Notes: generated from the letters alone by a model not told the origin. A DNA stretch of 11,840 bases from Actinomycetes bacterium (GCA_021811025.1 JAJZPX010000036.1:1-11840); one strand, 5' to 3'; counted from the stretch's first letter, positions 1 to 7,554 are shown. A program made the numbers and translations.

Positions 1-1
1 C

Positions 2-43
2 GCGGAGATGTGCGAGGGTTCCGGGGCGATCCACGAGCTGTAG
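2..43 (+). CDS. 3' end of an unidentified upstream gene
   Basis: The frame that starts at base 2 is open from the window edge to a TAG stop at 41-43, giving thirteen C-terminal residues ending in AIHEL. The next gene starts 24 bases later behind a strong ribosome site, so this fits the tail of an upstream gene in the same transcription unit. The fragment is too short to name a family. It could also be chance, since short open frames are common at this GC content. Confidence 0.4.
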   Translation, partial: AEMCEGSGAIHEL

Positions 44-67
44 GGGTTGCTCGGAGGGGAGGACGGG

Positions 68-982
68 TTGTCCGTCGCCGCGCTGGCCGTCGTGATCGGC
101 AGGCTGCTGGCGCTGGTCGCCGTGGGTGTCGCCCTGCGCGTCTCCGGGCTGCTGAAGGCCGACGACGCGCGCGTCCTCAACGTCGTCATCATCTACGTCG
201 CGCTCCCCGCGCTCATCTTCCGGGCGATCCAGCCCGCAGCGCTCGGCTGGGACCTGGTGCTGGTCGCGGTGGTCGCCTGGATCGCCGGGCTCGCCGGGTT
301 CGCTCTCGCCTACGTCGCATCGAGGCTCTTGCGGCTGTCCCGGCCCACGGCCGGCGGGCTGATGCTCACGTCCGCGCTGGGCAACACCGGATACATCGGC
401 TACCCGGTCGCTCTCGGGCTGCTCGGCTCCGCCGGCCTGGTGAAGGCCGTCTTCTACGACGTGTTCGGCACGGTCGGCGTGTTGCTGACGGTGGGGGTGT
501 TGGTCTGCGCCGCCTACGGCGAGTCCGAGGAGAAGCCGCACGTGCTGCGCGAGTTCCTCACCTTCCCGCCGTTCCTCGCGGTGCTCGCGGCTCTCACGCT
601 CAAGTCAGCGTCGGTTCCGGCGGCGGTAAGCGATTGGTTAGATCTGCTCGCTAAGGTGGTCGTGCCGCTCATCATGATCTCGCTGGGGCTCTCGCTGGAA
701 CCGAGGGCGATAGGGCGGTACGCGGGGCCGCTGTCGGTCGTGGGCGCCCTGAAGCTGATAGCACTGCCGCTGATCGCGCTGCTCGCGGGTCGCGTTCTGC
801 TCGCGAGCGACCCGGTCGCGCTTCGGCTGGTGGTGCTGCAGGCGGGGATGCCCACCATGATGCTGGCGGTCGTGTTCGGCGCGCGCTTCCGGCTGGATGT
901 CGAGCTTATCGCCGGCGCGGCGCTGGTGACGACCGTGGCGGCGATACTCACGATCCCGGCGCTGCAGGCGCTGGCGGGGTAG
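68..982 (+). CDS. AEC family transporter (auxin efflux carrier type)
   Basis: This is a predicted 304-residue, very hydrophobic membrane protein made of about ten membrane segments in two halves, the usual size and shape of the AEC (auxin efflux carrier) family. The segment around residues 105-120, containing the GNTGYIGYP motif, is the typical family signature at the crossover of the first half. Bacterial members are thought to export or exchange small organic anions such as malate; the substrate cannot be read from sequence. I chose the TTG at 68 because GGAGGGGAGG (53-62) sits just upstream at good spacing; a TTG at 47 in the same frame lies before that ribosome site. The gene is followed after 29 bases by comF. 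Confidence 0.85.
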   Translation: MSVAALAVVIGRLLALVAVGVALRVSGLLKADDARVLNVVIIYVALPALIFRAIQPAALGWDLVLVAVVAWIAGLAGFALAYVASRLLRLSRPTAGGLMLTSALGNTGYIGYPVALGLLGSAGLVKAVFYDVFGTVGVLLTVGVLVCAAYGESEEKPHVLREFLTFPPFLAVLAALTLKSASVPAAVSDWLDLLAKVVVPLIMISLGLSLEPRAIGRYAGPLSVVGALKLIALPLIALLAGRVLLASDPVALRLVVLQAGMPTMMLAVVFGARFRLDVELIAGAALVTTVAAILTIPALQALAG

Positions 983-998
983 GGGCGCCTGGCGCCCC
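982..998. repeat. Compact GC palindrome between the AEC gene and comF
   Basis: GGGGCGCC (982-989) is followed after one base by its exact complement GGCGCCCC (991-998), starting at the last base of the AEC stop codon. As RNA it could form a tight hairpin directly before the comF ribosome site (GGAGG at 1002-1006). No T run follows, so it is not a standard intrinsic terminator. It might protect an mRNA 3' end or dampen comF expression; the role is inference. Confidence 0.4.
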
Positions 999-1011
999 CT
1001 CGGAGGTGGCG

Positions 1012-1695
1012 ATGGGGTTGGCGGAAGGCCTCCTGGAGCTCGTCGCGCCCACGCGCTGTGCCGGCTGCGAGCTCCCGGGGCTGCTGTTGTGCGAACGATG
1101 CTCGGACGCTCTCGTGCGGATCGACGCGGCTTCCGCGTGCCCGCGATGCGGCGCGCCGGACGGCGCCCGCCACTGCTCCGAGTGCGACGGCCGCTCGTTC
1201 GCGTTCGCGGCGGCGCGCTGCGCGGGCGTGCTCACGCACCCGCTCGCGCGGCTCGTCGTGCTGTACAAGGACGGCGGCGAACGGCGTCTCGCTCCGGTGC
1301 TCGCGGCGATGCTCGCCGAGTCGCTGGGCGAGTGGACGTCTTGGCCGCAGGCTGTCGTCGGCATCCCGGCGTCACGTCGCGCGCTGCTGCGCCGCGGCTT
1401 CGACCACGGCGCGCTGCTGGCCGACGCGCTCGCGGCGCGCCTCGACGTCCCTCGCGTCCCCGCGCTCGCGCGCGTGACTTCCGGCGACCAGCGGCGACTC
1501 GGTCGAGAGGAACGCGCGGCGAACCTCGCCGCCGCGCTGGTGCCGTCGCCCGGCGTCGAGATGCCGCCCCGCGTGCTGCTCGCCGACGACGTCCTCACCA
1601 CCGGTGCGACCCTCGACGCCGCCGCGCGCGTGCTGCTGGCCGCAGGCGCGTCCGAGGTGCGGGCGTGCGCCGTGGCGCGGGCGTGCGAGTGGTAG
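1012..1695 (+). CDS. comF: ComF family phosphoribosyltransferase-like protein
   Basis: This 227-residue protein has the two-part ComF layout. The N-terminal part carries Cys pairs at C16/C19, C27/C30, C43/C46 and C55/C58, which fit zinc-ribbon knuckles. The C-terminal part is a type I phosphoribosyltransferase fold whose PRPP-binding loop is LADDVLTTGAT (about 190-200). The IPASRRALLRRGFDH segment in the middle is the usual ComF spacer, with its conserved Arg and RGF. ComF is needed for DNA uptake in naturally competent bacteria but is also widespread in non-competent ones, where its reaction is unclear. ATG 1012 is chosen over an in-frame GTG at 1006 because GGAGG (1002-1006) then has a normal 5-base spacer. 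No other competence gene is visible in the window. Confidence 0.9.
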   Translation: MGLAEGLLELVAPTRCAGCELPGLLLCERCSDALVRIDAASACPRCGAPDGARHCSECDGRSFAFAAARCAGVLTHPLARLVVLYKDGGERRLAPVLAAMLAESLGEWTSWPQAVVGIPASRRALLRRGFDHGALLADALAARLDVPRVPALARVTSGDQRRLGREERAANLAAALVPSPGVEMPPRVLLADDVLTTGATLDAAARVLLAAGASEVRACAVARACEW

Positions 1696-1707
1696 CTGCG
1701 CGCGTTG

Positions 1708-1713
1708 TACGAT
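1708..1713 (+). promoter_or_regulatory. Possible -10 element before the VanW-family gene
   Basis: TACGAT lies 33 bases before the ATG of the VanW-family gene, in the short gap after comF. It resembles a sigma-70-type -10 box, but nothing like TTGACA lies 16-19 bases upstream. The gene may simply be read through from comF. Confidence 0.3.
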
Positions 1714-1746
1714 GCGGTTGAATGGCGTTCGGCCGAGGACGGTGGG

Positions 1747-2579
1747 ATGCGGCGGGGGACTGGAGAACGCAGGCGCACGGCCGTTCGCGCGATCGCGGGA
1801 GCGGTCGTCCGACGCCTCCTTCGCGAGGCGCAGTGGCGCGCCTTCGGCGTGCGGTACGCGAGGCGGAGAGAGACCGACGGGTCGTTTCGGAGCGAGATCG
1901 CGGCTCATGCGTCGCCGCTGTATCGCGATCTCGTCGGCATGCCCGATGAGCTCCAGCGGAACAAGGTGGTCAATCTGCGGCTCGCGGCCGCGCGTCTCGA
2001 CGGCGTCGTCGTCCTCCCGGGCGAGCGGCTGTCGTTCTGGCGGCTGGTCGGCAAGCCGTCGCGCCGCCGAGGATTCGTCGATGGCGCCGTGCTCAGCCAC
2101 GGGAGGGTCGTGCCGGGAGTGGGGGGCGGGCTGTGTCAGATCACGAACCTGCTCTACTGGCTGACGCTGCACACGCCGCTGACCGTGGTCGAGCGCTGGC
2201 GGCACAGCTACGACGTGTTCCCGGACGCCGATCGCACGCAGCCCTTCGGCAGCGGTGCCACGTGCGCCTTCCCCGCGCTCGACCTTCAGATCGAGAACCG
2301 CACGCTCGTCCCGTTCGTCTTGCGGATAGTCGTGGCGCACGGCCGTCTGCACGGCTCATGGTGGAGCACCGGGCCGCTTGGCGCCGCTACCAGGTCCGCG
2401 AGGTCGATCACCGGATCTCGCATGAAGGACCCGGCCGCTACGTGAGGCACAACCGGCTGCGGCGCAGTACCTTCGACACCGACGGCGTCCTGGTCGCGGA
2501 CGAGATCGTCGCGGAGAATCACGCGCTCATGATGTACGAGCCCTTCCTGCCGCCGGCTCGTTCAGCCGCCGCGGAGTGA
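1747..2579 (+). pseudogene. VanW family protein, interrupted by an apparent frameshift
   Basis: The first part (1747 to about 2370) encodes a VanW domain: PGERLSFW, then RRRGF, then the PGVGGGLCQITNLLY motif typical of the family. That frame then runs into unrelated residues and stops at 2443-2445. The expected VanW C-terminus (RRYQVREVDHR, RYVRHNRL, VAENHALMMY) continues in the frame one base back, ending at the TGA at 2577-2579. One missing base at roughly 2366-2381 explains both halves and would restore a protein of about 277 residues, close to known VanW. The start is the ATG at 1747, with GAGG at 1735-1738. VanW occurs in some vancomycin-resistance clusters but is common outside them and its role is unknown. 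The break may be a real mutation or a sequencing error. Confidence 0.8.
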
Positions 2580-2611
2580 GCGCGGCGCGGCGGCGCGCCG
2601 TTTGCTCGCGG

Positions 2612-2617
2612 TATACT
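2612..2617 (+). promoter_or_regulatory. -10 box of the candidate structured RNA
   Basis: TATACT is a near-consensus -10 element. Transcription starting about seven bases downstream (near 2624) would put the 5' end almost exactly at the first base of the 12-bp closing helix of the RNA at 2626. I see no good -35 hexamer at the usual distance, so the call rests on the -10 box and its placement. Confidence 0.5.
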
Positions 2618-2623
2618 CTTCGG

Positions 2624-2876
2624 GAGCTCCCGTCCGGGTCTGTGGTTGCGGGCGCCTCGCGCGTCCAAGTCCAAGGTAGATGCGGCCGAAAGGACCCACG
2701 TAAGCCGGCGGCGACAGCCGTCGCGCGAGCATGGCGCATCTTAGGGGTAAGCCGTACCGCCCGATGAAGATCGCATTCAGCGGTCTCGGGCGAGAGGGCC
2801 GGTAGTGAGATAGCATCAAGCGGAAGCCCCGGTACGCGAGTGTGGGGCCAAAGACCAGGTCAGCCGGACGGGAGCG
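2624..2876 (+). ncRNA. Candidate structured noncoding RNA, possibly raiA type
   Basis: The 327 bases between the VanW-family gene and the first binding-protein gene hold no convincing protein gene but many complementary segments. GCTCCCGTCCGG (2626-2637) pairs perfectly with 2864-2875. Inside it, 2638-2641 pairs with 2852-2855 and 2643-2645 with 2848-2850 across one mismatch. A long arm pairs 2652-2656 with 2733-2737 and 2657-2663 with 2722-2728. Hairpins follow at 2758-2764/2786-2792 (extended by 2765-2768/2776-2779) and 2826-2830/2844-2848. A further pairing of 2754-2759 with 2830-2835 could be tertiary. As I recall, raiA RNAs of Firmicutes and Actinobacteria tend to lie near raiA (hpf) and comF genes, and both are in this window. 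I cannot match the raiA consensus by eye, so the class is a hypothesis. It could instead be a leader of the downstream gene, which starts 31 bases later. Confidence 0.6.
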
Positions 2877-2906
2877 CTTCCTCGGGTGCAGCGGTGGGGG
2901 TGAGGT

Positions 2907-3803
2907 GTGAGGGACGGGCAGGCACGTGGAGGACTCGCAGGCGCGACTCTCGCGTTCGTCGCCCTTCTCGTGCTCGCCGGTTGCGCCTCCGCTCCGCGAG
3001 CCGCCCGGAAGCTCCCGACCCCCAAGCTCCGGCCGCCCGCGATCGCCAGGGCCGGCGTCCTGCGCGTGGCCGTGGACGCGCACTACCCGCCGTTCGCGTC
3101 GTTCGAGGACGGCCGTCTCGTCGGCATCGACGGGGACGTCGCGGAGGCGCTCGCCGCGCAGCTCGGCCTGACGGCGGAGTTCGTCGACGTCCCGGCGGAC
3201 GGCATCGGCGCCGCGCTTCGCGAGAAGCGGGCGGACGTCGCCCTCGGCGGTGTTCCCATCACCGAAGCCGCCCTGTCCGAGGTGACGGTGGCGACCAGCT
3301 ACCTCTCGGACGCTCCGGTGCTGTTTTCTCGCGGCACGTCCGTCACGGTCGACGACCTCGCGAGCATCCCCCGCATCGCGGTGCAGAAGCAGTCGCCGAG
3401 CTACTGGCTGCTGCGCGGCAAGGTAGGAGAGGAGAGGCTCCTCGTGGTGCCGTCGCTGCGCGAAGCGTTTGCGGCCGCCTCGGCGGGGAAGGCGGACGCC
3501 GTCGCGGGCGACGCGATCGTCGGAGGCTACATCCGCCGCGAGTTCCCGCAGCTGCTGTACGCCGGGCAGCTCGCCGACGCGACACCGCTCGCCGTGACGT
3601 CGGGGAAGGACTCGAGCCAGATCGAGCCCGCCGTGCGCGAGGCGATGGACGAGCTCGCGGCGACGGGGGTCCTCGACGCGATTCGCGGCAAGTGGCTCGG
3701 GGACCTGCCTGCGCTGTGGATGCCGTCCGCGGTCGAGGACTCGCAGACGGTCGGCGCTCCGCCCACGCCCGTCGCGGACACCAGCCCGGCGGTCGCTCCC
3801 TGA
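2907..3803 (+). CDS. Divergent amino-acid-type ABC substrate-binding lipoprotein
   Basis: This 298-residue protein has a lipoprotein signal with lipobox LAGC (Cys26), followed by a family 3 periplasmic binding protein fold (SBP_bac_3). The typical opening strand is LRVAVDAHYPPFASF (about 51-65), followed by GIDGDVAEALAAQLGL. After processing it would be anchored to the outer face of the membrane and pass a small ligand to a permease. Where most amino-acid binders have T-x-x-R, whose Arg holds the ligand carboxylate, this protein has ITEAAL with no Arg, so the ligand may differ. It ends in a Pro/Ala-rich tail of about 30 residues. The GTG start has GGGGGT (2896-2901) upstream. A second, more standard binding protein follows 135 bases later, so two binders may share one permease and ATPase. 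Confidence 0.8.
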   Translation: MRDGQARGGLAGATLAFVALLVLAGCASAPRAARKLPTPKLRPPAIARAGVLRVAVDAHYPPFASFEDGRLVGIDGDVAEALAAQLGLTAEFVDVPADGIGAALREKRADVALGGVPITEAALSEVTVATSYLSDAPVLFSRGTSVTVDDLASIPRIAVQKQSPSYWLLRGKVGEERLLVVPSLREAFAAASAGKADAVAGDAIVGGYIRREFPQLLYAGQLADATPLAVTSGKDSSQIEPAVREAMDELAATGVLDAIRGKWLGDLPALWMPSAVEDSQTVGAPPTPVADTSPAVAP

Positions 3804-3837
3804 CGCGCGCCCGCGCGCCCGTTCGCTTCGCCCGCCT

Positions 3838-3866
3838 TTCGGCGAGAGCCGTGCGTGGTGTACGCT
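3838..3866 (+). promoter_or_regulatory. Possible promoter of the second binding-protein gene
   Basis: TTCGGC (3838-3843) and TACGCT (3861-3866) are separated by 17 bases in the 135-base gap before the second binding protein. Both hexamers are weak matches to the sigma-70 consensus. A separate promoter here would fit the usual need for more binding protein than permease. Confidence 0.35.
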
Positions 3867-3938
3867 TATGCGGTCAGCCCGTACTCCATCCGAGTGCAGC
3901 GATGGAGAATTCGCACGAGAGAGTCCGAGGAGGAGAAC

Positions 3939-4760
3939 ATGCGCAAGGCCAGCACCTGGCTCGTGCTGTTCGTTGTGCTCGCGATGGCGCTGGCCGTCGC
4001 CGGGTGCTCGGGCAGCCAGCCGCCTGCGAGCGAGAGCACGAGCAGCTCCAGCTCGAGCACGACCCCGAACTACAAGCTCGTCACCCCCGGCCAGATCACC
4101 GTCGGATCCGACACGTCGTTCCCGCCGTTCGAGTCGATGAACGGTGACGTGGCCGAGGGCTTCGACGTCGATCTGCTGACCGCCATCGGCAAGGAGGCGG
4201 GGCTCAAGGTCGTCTTCAAGACCGAGGTGTTCGACACGCTGATCCCGTCGCTGAAGGCCGGCGGCAAGTTCGACGTGATCGCGTCCGCCATGACGATCAC
4301 CGACGAGCGGAAGAAGGAGATCGACTTCTCCGACCCCTACATCGACAGCAACCAGTCGATCGCCATGAAGAAGGGCTCGACGTTCACGAGCAACGACCAG
4401 TTCAGCGGCAAGAAGGTAGGCGTGCAGTCAGGCACCACGGGTGAGGCCTGGGCGAAGGAGAACCTGAAGGGTGCCACCACGGTCCCGTTCAAGACCGCCA
4501 CCGAGGCGTTCTCCGCTCTGCGCGCTGGTAGCGTCGAGGCCGTCGTGAACGACCTGCCCGTGACCGCGTACATCGTCAAGGACCCCTCGCTCGGCATCGA
4601 GATCGTCAAGGAAGTCCCGACCGGCGAGCAGTACGGCTTCGGCGTGAGCAAGGACAATCCGGACCTGCTCAAGGCGATCAACGACGGGCTCGCCAAGGTC
4701 AAGTCCTCGGGCGAGTACGACACCATCTACAAGAAGTGGTTCGGCACGACCGCTCAGTAA
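3939..4760 (+). CDS. Polar amino acid ABC transporter substrate-binding lipoprotein
   Basis: This 273-residue protein has a signal peptide ending in lipobox VAGC (Cys23), then a Ser-rich linker (about 27-42), then a complete family 3 binding protein. Family features are present: GSDTSFPPFE opening the first lobe, GFDVDLLTAIGKEAGL, and the ligand-site segment AMTITDERKKEIDFSDPY, with the T-x-x-R arginine that contacts the amino acid carboxylate. VVNDLPVTAYIV supplies the second-lobe Asp. The protein should bind a polar amino acid such as glutamine or arginine; the exact one cannot be told. ATG 3939 is chosen because GAGGAGGAG (3927-3935) lies just upstream and the lipoprotein signal starts there; the same frame is open further upstream from 3855 without a ribosome site. 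A terminator-like hairpin follows, before the permease gene. Confidence 0.93.
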   Translation: MRKASTWLVLFVVLAMALAVAGCSGSQPPASESTSSSSSSTTPNYKLVTPGQITVGSDTSFPPFESMNGDVAEGFDVDLLTAIGKEAGLKVVFKTEVFDTLIPSLKAGGKFDVIASAMTITDERKKEIDFSDPYIDSNQSIAMKKGSTFTSNDQFSGKKVGVQSGTTGEAWAKENLKGATTVPFKTATEAFSALRAGSVEAVVNDLPVTAYIVKDPSLGIEIVKEVPTGEQYGFGVSKDNPDLLKAINDGLAKVKSSGEYDTIYKKWFGTTAQ

Positions 4761-4768
4761 GCAGACAC

Positions 4769-4801
4769 CCGGCTTGCTTCGTGATTCAATACGAACGCCG
4801 G
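4769..4801 (+). repeat. Hairpin just after the binding-protein stop codon
   Basis: CCGGC (4769-4773) pairs with GCCGG (4797-4801), and TTCGT (4778-4782) with ACGAA (4791-4795), leaving a small internal loop and an 8-base terminal loop. No T run follows. Together with the terminator eight bases on, it makes a tandem hairpin block that could stabilise the 3' end of the binding-protein message. Confidence 0.45.
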
Positions 4802-4809
4802 AACGACGA

Positions 4810-4846
4810 GAGGGGCCTCCGGCCGTTGCCGAGGCCCCTCTTCATT
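4810..4846 (+). terminator. Intrinsic terminator or attenuator between binding protein and permease
   Basis: GAGGGGCCTC (4810-4819) is the exact complement of GAGGCCCCTC (4831-4840), giving a 10-bp GC-rich stem with an 11-base loop, followed by TTCATT. The T tract is short, so termination may be partial. Its place inside the transporter locus, between binding protein and permease, suggests it lets only part of transcription continue, so more binding protein than membrane components is made. Confidence 0.65.
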
Positions 4847-4872
4847 CCATGATCGGACTCCAGGCAGGACAC

Positions 4873-6183
4873 ATGAGACACCTCACGCGCGCGCTGATTC
4901 GGCGAGGCCTGCTCGGGGCTGCAGCCGCGGTCCTCTTCCTCGTTGCGGCGGCGCCGGCGTTCGCGTTGACGAACCCGGACGTCACCATCAACCAGCAGGT
5001 CGGCGGCGAGTCCACGCGCTTCACGTTCACCGCCACCACGGACAAGGACGCTCCGGTCTCGGCGCTGACGCTGCGCTTCCCCGAGGGCTTCGACATCCGG
5101 AAGGCCTACGCGAACGTCGTCACCCTGCAAGGACTCAAGCGCACGACGGTGAAGGCTTCGACGTCGGTTCGAGGCCAGGACTTCCAGCTCGCGTTCGACC
5201 CGGCGATCGGGCCGGGCAGCGAGCTGCGGGTGATGGTGTACAGCGTGATGACGCCCAACGTCGGCGGCACTTACGCGCTCGGCGTGAAGTATGAGTCCGG
5301 AGGGCAGCAGCGTTCGGCCGAGGGGGCCGACCTGACCTTCTCGTACGTCACGGCTTCGCGGAGCGTCAAGCTCTCCCGCTACGTCGACCAGCAGCCTTGG
5401 GTCGCGAAGTGGAACAGCGTGACGGCGCTGAACCTCTTCCTGAAGCCGCAGCTGATCGTGACGTCGGCGCCGCTGATGTTCACCGGCTGGCTGATGTCGC
5501 TCGCGCTCGTCGGCGTCGGGTTCCCGCTCGCCATCATCGGCGGCCTGATGCTCGCCTTCATGAAGATGTCGAAGATCCCGCCGCTGCGCTGGATCGCTGC
5601 CGCCTACGTCAACGTCATTCGCGGCACGCCGCTGTTCCTGCAGATATTCGTCGCGTTCATCGGGTTGCCGATCGCGGGCGTGCACGCGCCCTGGTTCGTC
5701 ACCGGCTTCGTGGTGCTCGCGCTGAACAGCTCGGCCTACCTGGCCGAGATCTTCCGCGCCGGCATCCAGTCGATCCACAAGGGGCAGCTCGAGGCCGCGC
5801 TCTCGCTCGGCATGACGTACCCCCAGGCCATGCAGCACGTCATCGTCCCGCAGACGGTCAAGCGTGTCCTGCCGACGATGACCTCCGAGTTCATCCTGCT
5901 CTTCAAGGACACGGCGCTGCTGTCGGCCGTCGGGGTGTTCGAGCTGATGATGTACGGCAGCAACATCGTGGCGCGCAGCGGGAACCTCACTCCGTTCGTG
6001 GTGGCCGCGGTCTACTACCTGCTCGTGACGACGCCGCTCATCAACTGGGTCGGCAAGCTCGAGGCACGCCTGGCGCTGGCCGAGCACGGGCAGGGCGCTC
6101 CGGAGCCGAAGCGGCGAAGCCTGTGGGACCTTCTGGCGACGAGGCGCGCTCTCACGCGGCCCGCCATCGAGGCGGAGGAGTAG
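4873..6183 (+). CDS. Amino acid ABC transporter permease with an N-terminal extracytoplasmic domain
   Basis: This 436-residue protein is nearly twice the size of a normal HisM/GlnP-type permease. Residues 1-31 look like a signal peptide ending in PAFA. Residues from about 32 to 180 form a soluble, beta-rich domain ([38 protein letters not shown]) that I do not recognise. From about 190 on it is a standard permease, with the [11 protein letters not shown] segment and the EAA loop ([21 protein letters not shown], starting at residue 307) that docks onto the ATPase, then [15 protein letters not shown]. HisM-type permeases start with an outside N-terminus, so a secreted domain fits the topology. 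It might help dock or deliver the two lipoproteins; that is inference. ATG 4873 has AGGA at 4866-4869; an in-frame ATG at 4849 lacks a ribosome site. The ATPase gene follows after four bases. Confidence 0.9.
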   Translation: MRHLTRALIRRGLLGAAAAVLFLVAAAPAFALTNPDVTINQQVGGESTRFTFTATTDKDAPVSALTLRFPEGFDIRKAYANVVTLQGLKRTTVKASTSVRGQDFQLAFDPAIGPGSELRVMVYSVMTPNVGGTYALGVKYESGGQQRSAEGADLTFSYVTASRSVKLSRYVDQQPWVAKWNSVTALNLFLKPQLIVTSAPLMFTGWLMSLALVGVGFPLAIIGGLMLAFMKMSKIPPLRWIAAAYVNVIRGTPLFLQIFVAFIGLPIAGVHAPWFVTGFVVLALNSSAYLAEIFRAGIQSIHKGQLEAALSLGMTYPQAMQHVIVPQTVKRVLPTMTSEFILLFKDTALLSAVGVFELMMYGSNIVARSGNLTPFVVAAVYYLLVTTPLINWVGKLEARLALAEHGQGAPEPKRRSLWDLLATRRALTRPAIEAEE

Positions 6184-6187
6184 CGCG

Positions 6188-6922
6188 ATGGGCAAGCCGG
6201 TCGTTCGCATCAGAGACCTCCGCAAGTCCTTCGGCACGCTGGAAGTGCTCAAGGGCGTCGACATGGACGTCCAGAAGGGCGAGGTCGTCGTCATCCTCGG
6301 CCCGTCGGGCTCCGGGAAGTCGACGATGCTGCGGTGCGTGAACCGTCTGGAGGAGCCCACCTCCGGCGAGATCTGGTTCGAGGACACCCTGGTCAACGAC
6401 GCGAAGACGAACATCAACCAGGTGCGCGAGCATGTCGGTATGGTGTTCCAGAGCTTCAACCTGTTCCCGCACCTCACCGCCAAGGGCAACGTCATGCTGG
6501 CGCAACGGAAGGTGCTGCACCGCAGCAGGACCGAGGCGGAGCGCGTCGCCGAGGAGCAGCTGCGCAAGGTCGGCCTCGGGGACCGGATGGACTACTTCCC
6601 GGCGCAGCTCTCCGGCGGTCAGCAGCAGCGGGTGGCGATCGCCCGCGCCCTTGCGATGGACCCCCACGTGATGCTCTTCGACGAGGTCACCTCGGCGCTG
6701 GATCCCGAGCTGGTCCGCGGTGTGCTCGACGTCATGAAGGACCTCGCCCGGGGTGGGATGACGATGCTGGTCGTGACGCACGAGATGGGTTTCGCTCGCG
6801 ACGTGGCGACGCGGGCCGTCTTCATGGACGGCGGCGTCATCGTCGAGCAGGGGGCGCCCGCCGACGTGTTCGACAAGCCGCAGAACGAACGCACCCAGGA
6901 TTTTCTCGGGCACATCCGCTAG
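6188..6922 (+). CDS. Amino acid ABC transporter ATP-binding protein
   Basis: This 244-residue cytoplasmic ATPase energises the importer encoded just upstream. All nucleotide-binding motifs are intact: Walker [10 protein letters not shown] (38-46), the Q-loop in [12 protein letters not shown], signature LSGGQQQR (141-148), Walker B VMLFDE (161-166) followed by a D-loop SALDPE, and the switch histidine in VVTHE (H198). Length and motifs match the polar amino acid uptake family (GlnQ/HisP type). The ATG is four bases after the permease stop, with ribosome site GGAGGAG (6174-6180) inside the permease's last codons, so the two are translated from one message. No regulatory C-terminal extension is present. 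Confidence 0.95.
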   Translation: MGKPVVRIRDLRKSFGTLEVLKGVDMDVQKGEVVVILGPSGSGKSTMLRCVNRLEEPTSGEIWFEDTLVNDAKTNINQVREHVGMVFQSFNLFPHLTAKGNVMLAQRKVLHRSRTEAERVAEEQLRKVGLGDRMDYFPAQLSGGQQQRVAIARALAMDPHVMLFDEVTSALDPELVRGVLDVMKDLARGGMTMLVVTHEMGFARDVATRAVFMDGGVIVEQGAPADVFDKPQNERTQDFLGHIR

Positions 6923-6967
6923 CCGCCGTTCCGCGTGCGCGTCGCGCCTAGGGCGGTGCCCGGGGGG

Positions 6968-6987
6968 TATGCTCTAGTTGTGCTAGA
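6968..6987 (+). promoter_or_regulatory. Possible hpf promoter -10 with an overlapping inverted repeat
   Basis: TATGCT (6968-6973) is a plausible -10 box 36 bases before the hpf start. Immediately after it, TCTAG (6973-6977) is mirrored by CTAGA (6983-6987) around a 5-base spacer. The repeat falls at the expected transcription start, so it could be a repressor site or a small hairpin at the mRNA 5' end. No convincing -35 box is visible. Confidence 0.4.
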
Positions 6988-7008
6988 CCGCCGATGGGGA
7001 GGGACAGC

Positions 7009-7554
7009 ATGAACATCAACGTCAAGGGCCGTCACATGGCAGTGGTCCCGGAGATCCAGTCGTACGCGACGGACAAGATCGGGCGCGTCGCGAGGCTCAT
7101 CGACGGGCCGACGACGGAGGTGGAGATCGAGCTGTTCGTCGAGAGGAACCCGTCCATCCAGAACAACCAGGTCGCCGAGGTGACCGTCTTCTCCAAGGGC
7201 CCCGTCATCCGCGCTCGCGAGGCGGCCGGGGACATGCACGCCGCCATCGACCTCGTCTCCGACAAGCTCGAGCGTCGGGTGAACCACCTGCGCGGCAAGA
7301 TCAAGGACAAGCACAAGGCGGGGCCGCGCGGCTTCAAGACCGCGGAGACCTACCTTCCCGAGGAGGAGGAGCCGGAGCCGGCCGTGGTGAAGACCAAGCG
7401 CCTGGCTGTGAAGCCGATGACGATGGACGAGGCGATCCTGCAGATGGAGCTCCTCGGCCACGACTTCTTCGTCTTCATGACTCCGGACAGCGAGGACATC
7501 AACGTCCTGTACAAGCGCCGTGACGGCGATTACGGGCTGATCACCCCGCAGTAG
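7009..7554 (+). CDS. hpf: Ribosome hibernation promoting factor, long form
   Basis: This 181-residue protein has the two-domain layout of long HPF. The N-terminal domain (about 1-100) is the ribosome-binding RaiA/YfiA fold, starting MNINVKGRHM. A charged linker with EEEEPEP follows. The C-terminal domain (about 130-181) has the family motifs KPMTMDEAILQMELLGHDFFVF and INVLYKRRDGDYGLI. Long HPFs park inactive 70S ribosomes as 100S dimers, with the C-terminal domains making the contact. ATG 7009 is chosen for the GGGGAGGGA ribosome site (6996-7004); an in-frame ATG at 6994 falls before that site. In many Gram-positive genomes hpf is followed by secA; here the next gene is a protein of unknown function. 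Confidence 0.95.
   Translation: MNINVKGRHMAVVPEIQSYATDKIGRVARLIDGPTTEVEIELFVERNPSIQNNQVAEVTVFSKGPVIRAREAAGDMHAAIDLVSDKLERRVNHLRGKIKDKHKAGPRGFKTAETYLPEEEEPEPAVVKTKRLAVKPMTMDEAILQMELLGHDFFVFMTPDSEDINVLYKRRDGDYGLITPQ

Noticed and set aside
1372..2352. Minus-strand open frame of 326 codons, and a similar one at 948-1778
   Set aside because: Both are antisense to comF and the VanW-family gene, are low in complexity and have no ribosome site or family motif.
2360..2390. Programmed -1 frameshift in the VanW-family gene
   Set aside because: No X-XXY-YYZ slippery heptamer or obvious downstream stimulator is visible, and VanW proteins are not known to use frameshifting.
2854..2876. ACCAGGTCAG resembling the conserved loop of bacterial SRP RNA
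   Set aside because: The following bases do not give the GGAA tetraloop and asymmetric internal loop of SRP RNA, and they are used in the 12-bp closing helix.
2840..4147. 435-codon plus-strand frame overlapping both binding-protein genes
   Set aside because: The product is an Arg/Gly/Ala-rich string with no fold features. The lipoprotein frames at 2907 and 3939 explain the region.
4786..6567. A long open frame of 593 codons on the minus strand
   Set aside because: It lies opposite the permease and ATPase, whose motifs are unmistakable. Its product is Arg/Asp/Glu/His-rich without any domain, as expected for antisense frames at high GC.
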